DNA of 64,000 nt from contig NC_054565.1 of the NCBI RefSeq assembly GCF_017654505.1, positions 2,959,468 to 3,023,467 of the forward strand, in the 5' to 3' direction. A program made the position numbers and the translations under genes. Origin of the DNA: Polyodon spathula. Lineage: Eukaryota; Chordata; Actinopteri; Acipenseriformes; Polyodontidae. This document shows, piece after piece, positions 1 through 14,413 of the stretch. The first letter of the stretch is position 1. The number at the start of each line of letters is the position of its first letter. The notes beneath the pieces were generated by a model. That model had not been told where the DNA came from and did no database searches. It saw nothing but the letters and a program-made list of their open reading frames with translations.

Positions 1-450
1 GACCCATGAGTGCAGGTTACCAGCTAAATAACTGACCTTGTCTTTGACCCCCTGGTTAATTATCAAGCAGGTATGTAATGTCTGTGTTATTGTTTAATCT
101 GGTAGTCAGCCTATCCCCAGTCAGACAATTTTCAATTCGCAGACCCAGACGGAGTTGGAAAGATGGTTCACCCCTATTCCAGGTCAAGGAATCCCAATGG
201 AGTGTCTAGAAATTTGGGAGCTACATTCCAGGAATAAAAGTGTTCAAATGTACAGTATAATCAATTCACTGGACCCCGTGTTTATGAAAACAAGTGTGTT
301 GAACATTAGGCATGATACCTCTACAAATTGAACACATCAATCCCATGGATGATGAAACCAATCCCAATATAGCTTTTCGTATTCGGTAATTGTGCATTAC
401 GACGTACAATTTAGTTTCTGTAGAGATTCTGATGTTTTTTTTTTTCTCCA
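1..450. other. Non-coding DNA, nothing recognised
   Basis: Ordinary AT-rich sequence leading up to the conserved-looking block that starts near 451. The short open frames on both strands here overlap one another, match no family I know and look like chance. No repeat family, RNA gene or promoter was recognised. Confidence 0.6.
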
Positions 451-790
451 CGTTGTCCGTGCGCAGCCAGAGACAGACGCGGCGCTCGTAGGGTTAAAGC
501 TATTTTGGCTGTGGAGCTATGTAAAGGAGAAATTTGCCTGTCCTTGCCTAAGTGAATGGCTGGGATTAAGCTGACAGCCCACCTTAGTGATGGCGAAATA
601 ATTGGTTGTTCAGCTCTGTCCTTGTCAGAGCGCTGACAGTTCTGCAGATGTCCTGCTCGGCTCTCCAAAGGTTAGCCTCAGCTGGGGCCGCCATTCATTA
701 ATCATTCCTCCCTGACAGGGCTCCGAGCAGCCCACATCTGCCACCCCGTCCCCCTCAATTTCTGTCACACCAACCCTGGCTCTCGGTAGT
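451..790. promoter_or_regulatory. Candidate conserved non-coding element with CTGACAG cluster
   Basis: This block is more GC-balanced than its surroundings and has few simple repeats, which is how vertebrate distal enhancers tend to look. CTGACAG, the half-site of TALE homeodomain proteins (MEIS/PKNOX/TGIF), occurs at 571-577, 633-639 and 712-718. An inverted pair TGTCAG-agcg-CTGACA spans 623-638. GGATTA, an OTX/PITX-type homeodomain core, lies at 563-568, directly before the first CTGACAG. The motifs are seen; enhancer activity and conservation are inferred. It could also be unique sequence with no function. Confidence 0.4.
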
Positions 791-3497
<2,707 letters not shown>

Positions 3498-3699
3498 CCT
3501 CAGCCTTATTCAATCCACTGCTGGATTCTTCCACAAAAGCCTGTCTGCTGCGTCTCTCATCCACGTTGCTCTGGCGTGTTTCCTAATTTCATCTTTCCCA
3601 GAGGTCTTCTTCTTGGTTGCTTTATATCTCTTGGGATCCAGTCTAGTATCTCCTTGGTCCAGTGGTGGTCTGTTCTTCATACTACATGTTCTATATATC

Positions 3700-3852
3700 T
3701 AGTGAATACACAAGCACATGTGTTACTACATTGTAATTGCAAGATACTGTTGTAAATAAACATATTATTGCATTGTTACCACTCAACCATATGTGTTATG
3801 AATCTGTTACTACAGTACAGTGCAGTTAGAGACAATTCATGTAAAGTGTTAC
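3700..3852. mobile_element. Truncated copy of palindromic GGTAACACTTTAC MITE
   Basis: The right end reads TTCATGTAAAGTGTTAC, matching the terminal word of the MITEs at 17306-17537 and 23797-24035. Upstream, the stretch with TACACAAGCACATGTG and CATTGTAATTG follows the same internal order as those copies, with drift. The outer left end is missing. Non-autonomous DNA transposon fragment; no coding capacity. Confidence 0.6.
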
Positions 3853-4914
3853 TCAAAACACTACCATGCAATCTTTTAACACAGGATGTGCAATTCCAGT
3901 CCTAGAGAGCCATTACATGGCAGGTTTAATAGAGACAACTAAATTTAGTAGCAGGCGTTCTGAGTGCCCTAAAATGGGCAGCAAATACACCATCCTTGCA
4001 GTGAGGCATAAGTACTGTGATCGTAATTACACCCACTACTACTTATGTGCCTCTTCAGCTAGCATCTCACAATAATGATCAACAATAATGTAGAACCATA
4101 CAAAGGGATCTGTGGCTGATGCCTGTAAGTGGTATTGCCTTATAGGTAATTCCTAATATAGACACATTTGACAGCATTACTAAATTAAGCAGGTTTTTGA
4201 TGAAAAGTGCACAATAATTCCCTAGTGTATGCAACATATACTGGTCCTTGATAATGTATGGTCACTCTGCAGTTAAAAAGATTCTATTATATAATAGAAA
4301 AATAAACTTTTAAAAAACATTTTATTTAACATATAGGATCTTTCTTAAGAACAGAAGAGGTGGTGGGTTGTAAATCTATTTGCGGAGCTGATAGGGTCCG
4401 AGTATTACCATCCAGTACGGTATATGAGCCAGTTTTAACAAAATCGATTGTCGACCACTGCTGGGAATTGTAAAAGGCCTTGGGGTGAGCAGGTCATTGA
4501 AAAGTAGGAATACGTTTATCCAGCCTCAGCTAAAAATAAAAGTCCACATATAGCAGATGAAAAGTCATTTCAGGTGGCATGGGTGATATAGATCTAATCT
4601 GGATTGATGACCCTGGATCTATATATTCATATGCTGTATCTTTTAACCATCAAAGGACCAGGGTTTTCTTTTTTTTTGACCTGTCATCAGTATTCCAAAG
4701 AAAATCATTAAAAATCTATCGTTCATGGAAGACTACTACAACAGCTAGACGCTCCCAGATAGGTGTACTAAGCAGTTCTAATCGTTTTTTGGTAGCGCCA
4801 GACTAAGGATGATTCATAACATCTTCATACCACCACCCTTTAACACAACTCAGCCAATGAAAGTACAGTGAAGGGAGGTCTGTAATGCACTTAGTTTATA
4901 TGTTCTCATACTTT
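3853..4914. other. Non-coding DNA, nothing recognised
   Basis: About 1 kb of AT-rich sequence. Short open frames at 3866-4075 and 4579-4806 have no recognisable domain. No RNA gene or repeat family identified. Confidence 0.55.
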
Positions 4915-5008
4915 TTAACCCTTTGCTGCCCAGTGTCCAACATATTTGACATTGAGAAAATAGACATTAAATAGGCATGGGGACATACCCTGGGCGGTAA
5001 AGGGTTAA
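4915..5008. mobile_element. piggyBac-type MITE with TTAA ends
   Basis: The left arm TTAACCCTTTGCTGCCCAG (4915-4933) is mirrored by CTGGGCGGTAAAGGGTTAA (4990-5008), a nearly perfect terminal inverted repeat. The element is flanked by TTAA on both sides, the target site duplicated by piggyBac transposases, and its ends start CCCTTTG, which fits the CCC-type piggyBac terminus. At 94 bp it can encode nothing and would have moved only with a transposase supplied in trans. The family assignment is from the TTAA target and end sequence. Confidence 0.72.
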
Positions 5009-5174
5009 TGTTGTCTGCAATCATTCTTAGTGGTTCGTTGCAATTACTAAAATACTGTAATCTTAAGATACTTTCACCTGAGTCCAGGAACTGCTCTTCA
5101 GCTCCTGTTGCCTGCCGTAGATATATGTAGCCGAGGCTAGATCAGACAGTGTCCTTATATTAGTTAGCACTAGC

Positions 5175-5251
5175 ACCATCTAGTGCACAGCAGTGTATTG
5201 CCAGCGAAATGAAAGGAAACGTATTCCCAGTGTGGCAGATCACTAGATGGT
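5175..5251. repeat. Short inverted repeat, possible MITE remnant
   Basis: ACCATCTAGTG (5175-5185) is exactly mirrored by CACTAGATGGT (5241-5251), with about 55 bp between the arms. It could be the remains of a small MITE. No target-site duplication is clear. Confidence 0.5.
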
Positions 5252-6919
5252 CCTTATTTCTATAAAGACACTTGGCTGACCTAGCCTATTTTAAATACAT
5301 CTCTGACAGGCAAATAGAACTAAGGAACATCCTCTGAACAGTGTTTGTGTAATTGCAATAGTACCACTCAGAATGACAGCAAACATCATAAAATGATTGG
5401 GGACTGAAAATGTATTCTGAAGCTGGTTACTCTTTAAAATGCACTAAATCGAATTCACCTCTCATGCATATCCCAACTGGTGTGGCCATTCATAAATACA
5501 ATCCACATAGTATTCAGATATATTGACATTTATATTTACCATATACTCCAAATTGTTATTTTATATTTGTTCCAAGCAAAGTAAGGCACCCAGTAAAGTT
5601 TGCAAACCACTTTTGTGTAAAGGCTTAAAAAATGAGGCTAACTTTTATCTCACATTGAAGACAAATGTATTGCAAGATATTTATGCTTCATGTAAGAAAT
5701 GACACAGTTAACAATGAATAAATAAATAGGGCAATTCATTTCAATGTTATTAAATTGACTGACTAGCCAGGCAGAAGTGCAAATTGGGCTTGAAAACTCA
5801 TGTGGGGAATTAGGGGTATTCCAAACAGACAGGGATTGGAACCTTTCCAAACATTGAAGCTCACATGAACACTTGAGACGAGCCAAGCATACATTTACCT
5901 TAACCCTCAGAACAGTGATACAGTACACACTGGCAGCATTCCAGAAACAGAGCATTGATACCTACCATATTGCATGCACTGTCACCTCTCAAGTGAGAGA
6001 CTCCAATTCAATTCTGGCTTTTGTTTCTACTGTTCGTATTTTTTTACATTCTAGGTCTCACTTACTATAATATTCAAATTCACATTCTCATAAAGAAGAA
6101 GGTGCATGCATGTATTAATACTGCTTTTGAGTGTCCTGGTCTCAGGTAATTGACAGCTCAATATTAAAATATAACAGAAACAGTTTCAATTATTCAGCCT
6201 GACGTTATTCATAAGAACAAGGTAATGTATTGGTTTGCTCTGAATTAGGGTGTAATATTCCTTTTAAATGCTGTTTTAAGGCATTACCTTATTAAATATG
6301 TTGAAACTATGTTTAAAATCATATAATTATAATTTCATGCAATGGGATGATCAAAAGAAACATGTATTTAATTGATGGTACTAAGTGATACTCATTACAT
6401 TTCCACTACCTGTGAGTTACAGTGATGTTTAAAATATGAATTCCTATTAGCAATGTTAGACATGACTGACAGAATGTCTTAGCTGTATGAAGGAGTGATT
6501 TAAGCAGGCGTGTTTTGAATAAGAACTGCAGACATAAAGACCAGCGTTCTTTTTATTTTTCAAAACCTGCAAAAATGCTGCGCTCAAAGTCAAAGAGTTT
6601 AATACCCATGTTTAAATGTTTATATCGCTGAAACACCTACAATATACTATATAGCACCACTGAATAACATTGCAATGCGTGTGTTCTCTGCAGCTGGATA
6701 TGTTTAAATAGACACACAGTAACAGAGATGTCTGAATACCCATAGGTACGTCGCAGTTTCGTTTTAAACACCAATCACAATCGTTTTAATGTATGTCCAC
6801 ACCAAGTTGATCACAATTAGATTAGTGCTAAGCATGGTGACCTACTTTTTCATTGCATTGACATCTACTGTTCATCACTGAGAAATTAAAATGATTTTCA
6901 CAAAATTCTGAGCCTTTTT
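5252..6919. other. Non-coding DNA, nothing recognised
   Basis: AT-rich unique-looking sequence. Open frames at 5650-5955 (minus) and 5873-6070 (plus) overlap on opposite strands and resemble no known protein. Confidence 0.55.
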
Positions 6920-6920
6920 A

Positions 6921-6963
<43 letters not shown>

Positions 6964-6988
6964 TATTATTATTATTATTATTATTATA
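6920..6988. repeat. (ATT)n microsatellite
   Basis: About 23 ATT triplets with one phase slip near 6960. A few AGT and ATT triplets follow up to about 7060. Confidence 0.97.
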
Positions 6989-7373
6989 CTCCTTCATAAT
7001 AGTAGTAGTAGAAAGAGTAGTTGCAATAATAAAACTCTTATTATTATCAAACTATTATTTTAATGGTACAGGCATCTGTAATGTGGTATTTCCATCCCTA
7101 ACAAGGGAATTGCATGTCTCTTTACTGCGGAATTCTACAGTCGATTGATTGTTATCTACAGTCTGAAATGGATCCAGTTGCTGTAAGCCTCTCTTGTTTT
7201 ATAGACCCGCTGGGTAACCACAAAGAAAGCAATAAATGCGTGTTCCACTTCTCGATGATTTCAGGTCACTAGAAAAGCAGCAAGCCAGTATGGAATGCTC
7301 CTCTCCGCAGGGTACTCAGCTGTTAGTATGAAGTTCTTGGGTGCCAGTGCCAAGTTAAACTAGCGGGAAAACC
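6989..7373. other. Non-coding DNA, nothing recognised
   Basis: Starts with scattered TAG/TTA triplets from the neighbouring microsatellite, then unique sequence up to the small tandem repeat. No gene or element seen. Confidence 0.55.
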
Positions 7374-7444
7374 TTGGCATGAAAACCAAGCCCCCATTGA
7401 GCATGAGAAACCAAGCCCTCCGTTGGCATGAAAAACCGAGCCCC
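7374..7444. repeat. Three-unit minisatellite, 23-26 bp period
   Basis: Three adjacent units start at 7374, 7397 and 7423. Each follows the pattern TTGGCATGAAAAACCAAGCC with small differences (GAGCATGAG in the second, CCGAGCC in the third). The array ends in a CCCCTTTTT run. Confidence 0.8.
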
Positions 7445-8162
7445 TTTTTCTCGAGCAGCGTCTTCATACAATAGATTCGTTAGCTGCTGTATGGGGATGG
7501 ATATAAGAGGGTGTTTTCATTCATTATCACCCTGTTTGGCTTAGTTCTGGGGAACTGTATGTACCGCTTTATAATAAGTGTCCTTAATTAAAAAATTATT
7601 ATGTTTGAGCTAACATATTTTCTACTGAGATCGTATGATGCAAGCATCAACTCAGGAAACATTCAATACTCTTGTTGGTAATGTTTAAAAAAAGTGCTTA
7701 TTCGTCATTAATTAATGCTGGTGCTAGTTTAGCTCAATTGAATTTAATTAAGCAATAATGACCAACAGGCAGGGCATTTTCTGACCATTAATGCCCTCTA
7801 CAGCAACCAATTGGAAGACAGCATTCCCACTCTACTCATCTGACAGGTTTATAATACTAAATCTTAGCCTTGTTTATTTTTAAATACATTTACATAACAG
7901 ACAGATATTATAAAGTGTTACCAAATTTTGCTTAAAGCCAGACATGCGTTTTCTGAAAATATTCAGTAATTTCTGCAGTCTTGGATGCAGACACTTTCCA
8001 AGCAAGCACCTACATCAGCCCTCTATCAACGGGAGATGCAGCTTCCATACAGTACTGCTTAAATCAAACCACTGCCGTACAGTTTTGCATTGTACCGTGG
8101 AAAACAAATACAGGCTTTTCATTCAGTGCCATCACCTTATTCTCACAGAAGCTTGTCTCCCT
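7445..8162. other. Non-coding DNA, nothing recognised
   Basis: AT-rich sequence. Two overlapping open frames on the plus strand (7944-8195 and 7981-8205) both run into the CAGT microsatellite and have no recognisable domain. Confidence 0.55.
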
Positions 8163-8186
8163 CAGTCAGTCAGTCAGTCAGTCAGT
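8163..8186. repeat. (CAGT)n microsatellite
   Basis: Six tandem CAGT units. The S-Q-S-V residues of the overlapping open frames come from this repeat. Confidence 0.95.
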
Positions 8187-8214
8187 TGCACCTAAAACTC
8201 TGTGAACAGCACAG

Positions 8215-8600
8215 TCTACCCAGCAGACTCTTGTTAGCTTGAGTGGCCTGAGCTGCTGCCACTGTTGCCACTAATTGCTGTTGACATTTTTGGACCCTCG
8301 CCTCTCAGCCTAGGACAAATCCTCTATTCATACGGGACAGCTCGTTAGGGTGGCTCCGTTCTCCAAACCGCCTTAATTAACTGGTAAGGAGTTTCTGAGC
8401 TCTGGTGGGAAATTTGCACACAAAGAACCGGTGTCTGGCCCCTTCCTCCTCTATTGCGTGTCTTAGTTAGTTTTATAACAAAAAAAAAAAGTTCCTTTTT
8501 CTTCTTCCCTCTTCCTCCAAACCGCTGCTAAGATAACGGTGGCCCTCATTAAGAATCCATTGTTGCCGAATGTTTTCAGAATGATTCACCAGTTTTGCCT
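8215..8600. promoter_or_regulatory. Candidate conserved non-coding element
   Basis: A GC-balanced stretch between repeats with homeodomain-type cores: CTAATTG near 8271, TTAATTAA near 8372 and CATTAAG near 8548. It is interrupted by a poly(A)/pyrimidine tract at 8480-8515. It resembles vertebrate CNEs in texture. No homology could be tested, and it may be ordinary unique DNA. Confidence 0.35.
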
Positions 8601-8602
8601 GG

Positions 8603-8692
8603 CTTTTTTTTTCTTTCTTTCTTTCTTTCTTTCATTCATTCGCTCTTTCTTTCTAGTTTGTGTTTCTTAAAAAAAAAACACACACACACACA
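8603..8692. repeat. (CTTT)n/(CATT)n and (CA)n microsatellites
   Basis: A CTTT run with some CATT units covers about 8603-8655, then a poly(A) run and a short CA run at about 8679-8692. Confidence 0.93.
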
Positions 8693-9629
8693 ATTAAAGG
8701 CAGTTAGTGCTGCAGAATAAGAGCCCTCAAAAAAGACTCACTTGTGAAAGAATTTGAAAAGTAAGAAGTGTAAACAGGTGCGCCGTCTTTTGTGAGGCTG
8801 TGCTGAGGATTTTATATAAACATTTTTTTCCGCAGTTGGATTCAAGGATTTCGAAAATGCCTGCGGAGGAGCTATCAAGTTCACAAGCTTTATGTGATTG
8901 TTTAACCACAATATCCCGGCAGGTTTTTTTTTTTCTGTTTTTTGTTTTTTTTGTTTTTTTGTTTGGCCCCATCCTTTTGTGATATTATTGAAGGAAGACG
9001 ACTGTATCAATGTCTTAGCCTGCCGTAAGTCAAAATTTATTATTTTTGAACTTTTGTTTGTACGGTAGGTAATCAAAAAATAAATAAATCAAGCCCCTTG
9101 CTTACTTTAGTGCATCATGAAATTAAAAAACCCTGGATTGCAATACCATTAAAAGTGTAAATTCGATCGAATTTTCTAACCTTTTCATATCACACCAGGT
9201 TATGTTATTTTATAACTAGAAAATAACCTGGTGAAAATAAATGTGTATAACACTAAAGTGTGAATAGACTATGAATAAATACTGGAGTTTAAATAAACAG
9301 CTTGACATTGGATAGCTAATATTGTGTTAACAGAGCTTAACTATCAAGCGTATTTCTGATAATGTTTCATATTTAATTCTATTAACACCCCTAGAATAGA
9401 CAGGGCCCTTGGGGATACTAAGCCAGTCTTCTCCATTTTTTTTTTTGTCTATGATTGTTCAGTTCTCATGCTTATTCAACAGCCCTTGTTATACCTGACT
9501 TACACATAGAAAAATAGAACTATCAAGATCAGAAATTAGTGAAGGGTTCTTAAACAGTAAAGAATACTGTGTGTGCAGTTTACTGTGCCTAAGTATGAAT
9601 TATCGACTCATGAAATAATGAGGGAGCAC
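8693..9629. other. Non-coding DNA, nothing recognised
   Basis: Contains T-rich homopolymer runs near 8924-8961 and 9438-9447. The three overlapping open frames on both strands around 8727-9076 are low-complexity (K-rich or F-rich) and not credible genes. Confidence 0.55.
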
Positions 9630-9749
9630 TATATATATAACCGAATATATATATATTATATATATATATATTTATATATATATATATATAGATATTATAT
9701 ATATATATATATATATATATTGTGTACACACACACACACACACACCACA
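9630..9749. repeat. (TA)n then (CA)n microsatellite
   Basis: Interrupted TA dinucleotides to about 9720, then TGTGTA and a CA run from about 9727 to 9749. Confidence 0.95.
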
Positions 9750-9883
9750 CAATAAGCATTCGGTTTTTACGAAATAATGCTTTTCAAATGGAACGCTTTG
9801 AGCAAAAACTATTTATTGTTCCAGGAATTTAAATATGATTTATGATATTTCACGCAGTAGATCATCTACTTTTTTCAGGTAGT

Positions 9884-9909
9884 ATTAATATTAATAATAT
9901 ATAATAATA

Positions 9910-9958
<49 letters not shown>
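9884..9958. repeat. (AAT)n microsatellite
   Basis: TAATA-rich lead followed by an uninterrupted run of AAT triplets to the end of the array. Confidence 0.96.
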
Positions 9959-12339
9959 TTTACCTCAGGTAGGTGATTAACAACTAGTAATTTACAAACA
10001 GAATTTTTGACCTAGTTTCCTCACATGAATAAGCTGATAATAATCAAGGCCTGAAAGAAAGAGAAAACTTCTGTCAGTCTAGAGTGCTTCCTGTGACCCA
10101 TCTGTTGAAATAGTTTCACATATGTGACCCGAATAAAGCAGAACTCCATTATTATAGGTAGAAATGCTGCATGACAATTTACATGAGAGAAGTACTGTGG
10201 AACGCTATTACAAACATGTGCATTGTTATCTTAATTGTTCTGCGCAAGCCCTTAAACTACATCCTCTATATGTGGTTAGCAAAACATCGTTTCCATGTAT
10301 TCTCCATGTGGAAATAACAGATTGCTTTTTTTCTTAACCTGTATATACATACTGGTCAAGAGAAAATGAGTATGAGGCACCAGTACTGCATTTACCACAC
10401 AGTGTGCTTGCTATGCCTTATGAAGACAGCCCATGTGCTGGACCCATGCAAGACTTTGTTTGCCACTGGAGGTAAAATAAATCTAATGCTGGCAGATGTG
10501 TGTTCTGATTTTTTTTTTTTTGTCGCTTTCCAGTTGGCAGTTCCTCTTATGCAGCATCAAATCAAACTGCAAAATGAGAGGAGAGGGTTCACAATGTCGC
10601 CCAATTGCATTGCTTTAACACCAACATGCATCCCTCCTTAGCTGATGTGGCACACAGAATTTAGATTTCCTCAGCACCCAAGTCTGAAATATTCCATTGA
10701 TCTTCAGCATCTTCAGATCTTTAAATAATGAAGCTGCTTGGAGCAAAGACCTGCAATGGAATTTACCAGAACAGGCAATGTTATTGCCCTTGTTAAGGAA
10801 CTATACTGCAAGGATCTGGCAGTCTGACTAGGTAACAAGCCCTCCCCAAGCAAGCACTGTAAAGAGCAATTTGGTAATGCAATATCAGAGATATCTAAAT
10901 TACTGTATTCTTCTTGTTGTTTAGATTTATTTAGCATGATTTCTTTCAAAAAAGGAACCATAACATCTCTAAGAGAGATTATGACAAAAAAGGGATCTGG
11001 AAGCTGTTGACCATCCATGATGAACACTTCTTACCTTCCTCAATCAAAAGTCTTACACACTGATAGATAATAAATACATAATAAAGAAAATAATACGGAT
11101 AAAGTGTGTCCCAGGATATCAGTCATTATAGTTTCTGTTTTATATTGAAACAGACTGGGTTAATGTTCCAACCTCACGACCACAGTGCTAAATGTATGTA
11201 TCAGAGAAGAGTAACTATAGTGTAACTGCATATATTTAATACAGCTGCATTTTGAAGTGTGTCTGATATTGATAATGGTACGTACACATCTGATCTTCCT
11301 TCTTTTAAAAAAATTTGGCTTTCTTTACATTCTCAAATCATAATTTAATTTTAGTGAACAAGCAGTGCAATATTGTAAACCTGGTATCTCAGTTTTCTAG
11401 AGAAGCGATTTACGGTAAAGCACCAGGAGAAGAAAGGTCGATATTGTCTCCGATGTGCCTTGATGTGGCTCGAAATGTAGCATTGCTGTCGCCTTTTTTC
11501 CAAGGTTCGAATTGTACAGCCCCTGAAAAAGGGAGACCAAAAACGAAAACGATACCCCACCTTTAATTAAGGAACAAAAATGTCTTTCTGAAAGCTTTTC
11601 ATAACAATTGACCTTTAGTGCCACATAAGCGGCAACGTGGGACTGTGCAAAAGGTTAAGTAGTCTTAGCCAATTGAGAGCTCCCATTATTAGGTTTGGAC
11701 AATATTGTTTGGTATAGGAAATTAATTTGGCTTTTCGAAAGTGTACTTCTTAAGCATCCACCCACTTGAACAGTATTTAAGTGGGTCTTTCTAGTTCCCT
11801 TTCAGGATCGACTCCCTGAAAACACAGCTATAGATGGGAATATGTGAACCCCTTGATTCCCTAATTTAGAATGCATCAATTATAATTAGAGCAAGACAAG
11901 GAGAATGCAGACAAGCGACTGTGGCTTATTTCTATTCCTAAAGGCATAGTTAGGGTTATATTATTCCATACTGGAGGATGCAGTGCCTCAGATCCCTGTT
12001 AGGAGCAATGGCCAGCACAGGTTTCTCCTGTGGTAGTTAGTTAACCCATCCATAACTACTACAAAAAACTCAAAGAAATGCAATGACAAATGTTTCGACT
12101 AGAAGTCTTTCTCAGCATATAAGCTATTAAACACAAAGCTAATGCTAGATTTAGAGTTCCTGAAAGAAGACAAATAAATTCAATGACAAACATTGTGACT
12201 AGCGGTTGTTGGAAGATAAAAATAAATATGAAAGTTGAAGTCCCCCACCACTAAAATAAAATGTTTATTTGGCAACTCCATTGAAGCTTCGAGTTACATG
12301 AACTGTACCAATACAAGGACAAAGGTGCTTGTTGCTGTG
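9959..12339. other. Non-coding DNA; weak conserved-looking patches
   Basis: No gene recognised. Patches at about 10730-11030 and 11400-11560 are less AT-rich and contain overlapping open frames on both strands (10713-11027 minus; 11315-11566 plus; 11351-11560 and 11397-11624 minus). None has a recognisable domain. Two direct copies of a CAATGACAAA-type motif lie at 12080-12120 and 12181-12210; see the dispersed motif family described for 34744-34929. Confidence 0.5.
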
Positions 12340-12918
12340 TATAGCTATGGCAAAAAGTTTTGCGTCACTTAGAATTTTAGGATTGAGACATAATTAAAAA
12401 AAATTAAAGAACTTCATTTAGATATATCTTTATATAACATCTTTTATATGTGGACAACCATCACAAAGCCCTTTACAGAGGTAGGCTGTGAATACTGAGT
12501 CACTTGCAATAGGACATTGATTTAACATCCCATCCACAGGATAGAGCACAAGGAGGTGACAAACTGACTCAGTCAGTGGTATAGGTGGGATTTGAACCAG
12601 TGACCTTTTGGTTACAAGCCCTGGACTTTAACCACTGGACTGCACTGCCTCCTGTCATGCAGATACTTTGAAAACCAAGAGAAATGTCAACATCATGTAA
12701 TCAAAGAAACCGAAAGGATCACAAAAGTCTGCCAGAATCCATAATAGTGTCACATTTGTCACTTTTTGTTTTTTTGTTAATTTTTCATTAAGTATATGGA
12801 AAACTTCAAAGTGGTATATAAATCAATATGTTAACATAACATTATTCAACAGCTTTCTTTCAACTTTATGAAGCAGTTCATTCTATAGGGTGATGCAAAA
12901 CTTTTGGCCAGAGCTGTA
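12340..12918 (+). mobile_element. Non-autonomous DNA transposon with TA target, split by a SINE
   Basis: The left end (from 12340) reads TATAGCTATGGCAAAAAGTT followed by TTGCGTCACTTAGAATT. The right end (to 12918) reads on the reverse strand TACAGCTCTGGCCAAAAGTT followed by TTGCATCACCCTATAGAAT. These are terminal inverted repeats of about 38 bp, flanked by TA, which fits Tc1/mariner-type insertion. There is no transposase. A SINE sits inside at about 12425-12654; without it the element is about 340 bp. A second copy, reversed and lacking the SINE, lies at 51860-52068. Confidence 0.72.
12425..12654 (-). mobile_element. tRNA-derived SINE inserted in a DNA transposon
   Basis: Read on the minus strand, this has a tRNA-like head with A-box-like TCCAGTGGTTAAAGTCC and B-box GGTTCAAATCC, a core with TGACTCAGTTTGTC and CTCCTTGTGC, and a tail resembling GATGTTATATAAAGATAT. 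The order matches the SINEs at 19521-19778 and 38083-38330. A likely target-site duplication, TCATTTAGATA (12414-12424) and TCATGCAGATA (12655-12665), matches at 9 of 11 bases. Mobilised by LINE machinery in trans; this copy is mutated. Confidence 0.85.
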
Positions 12919-13836
12919 CAGGTTTCAACATGGAAGGAAAGCTGCGTCTCTAAAACCAAAACAGGAGAATGTAAAAAAATCAACATGCTAGCTGCTATGG
13001 AATAATATTGCAAGCAAAGGAATTTCTTTTTTTAAATGACCGTGCAACATGCTGTAGTAAATCAAGCATTTTACAGCAAGTTTGAGTCCAATTAACTGTC
13101 ACAGGTATAGTATGCAGCCTGTGCATACCCATTGCCTTGGTGAGCACAAGCATAATGATATAATTATAAGGTCATTAAATATTATTTAACAGTGCTTAAT
13201 TTTAATGACTTACAAATGCATATGTGCAGCTAGAAAGGCAATAAGACTTACATAAGATTTACCTCAGGCAGGGATTTGGAAAAATGATGCTCGTGTGAGG
13301 AACGCGCAGCGTTTGCCCTTCAACTGCACTCCTGTGCAGAACTTTAAAACATTTACAGTGTAGAAATTCCCTCTTCACTGTTACAGTAAATTGAGTGTCA
13401 TGATTAGAAAAATAATCATCATGCAGACCAAAGAAAACTGCCCAATTGTTTATACATAAACCCCTGTTCAATTCAAATGAAGCATACCAATAATTGTATG
13501 ATTAGCAAGTAAAACCTCAACATGTATCCCATTTAGTTATGAAAGACATGCATAAACAAAAGTACATACTGTAGAGGTTAGGGGGCAAAGTTTGAATTTA
13601 GATCAGGCAGCTGCTGCAGGGCTACATCCTGTGATGCATGGCTATTTTAAAGAGTCACTCCTCTTAAATAAACTCATATACATTAGATTTTAAAACATTT
13701 ATTGAATAGAAGAGAGCCTGTAAGTGAGAACTAAAGTACAAAAACTTGAGAACTAAATACTTCTGATTTAGTATCAAAATACATCTATATTTGGGGATAC
13801 AAACTATTACATCTGATAATCCAATGACAGGGAGAG
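12919..13836. other. Non-coding DNA, nothing recognised
   Basis: AT-rich unique-looking sequence; one 70-codon minus-strand open frame (13259-13471) without recognisable domain. Confidence 0.55.
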
Positions 13837-13837
13837 C

Positions 13838-13917
<80 letters not shown>
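13837..13917. repeat. (GATA)n microsatellite
   Basis: About 20 uninterrupted GATA units. The Y-L-S-I repeats in the minus-strand open frame come from it. Confidence 0.98.
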
Positions 13918-14413
<496 letters not shown>

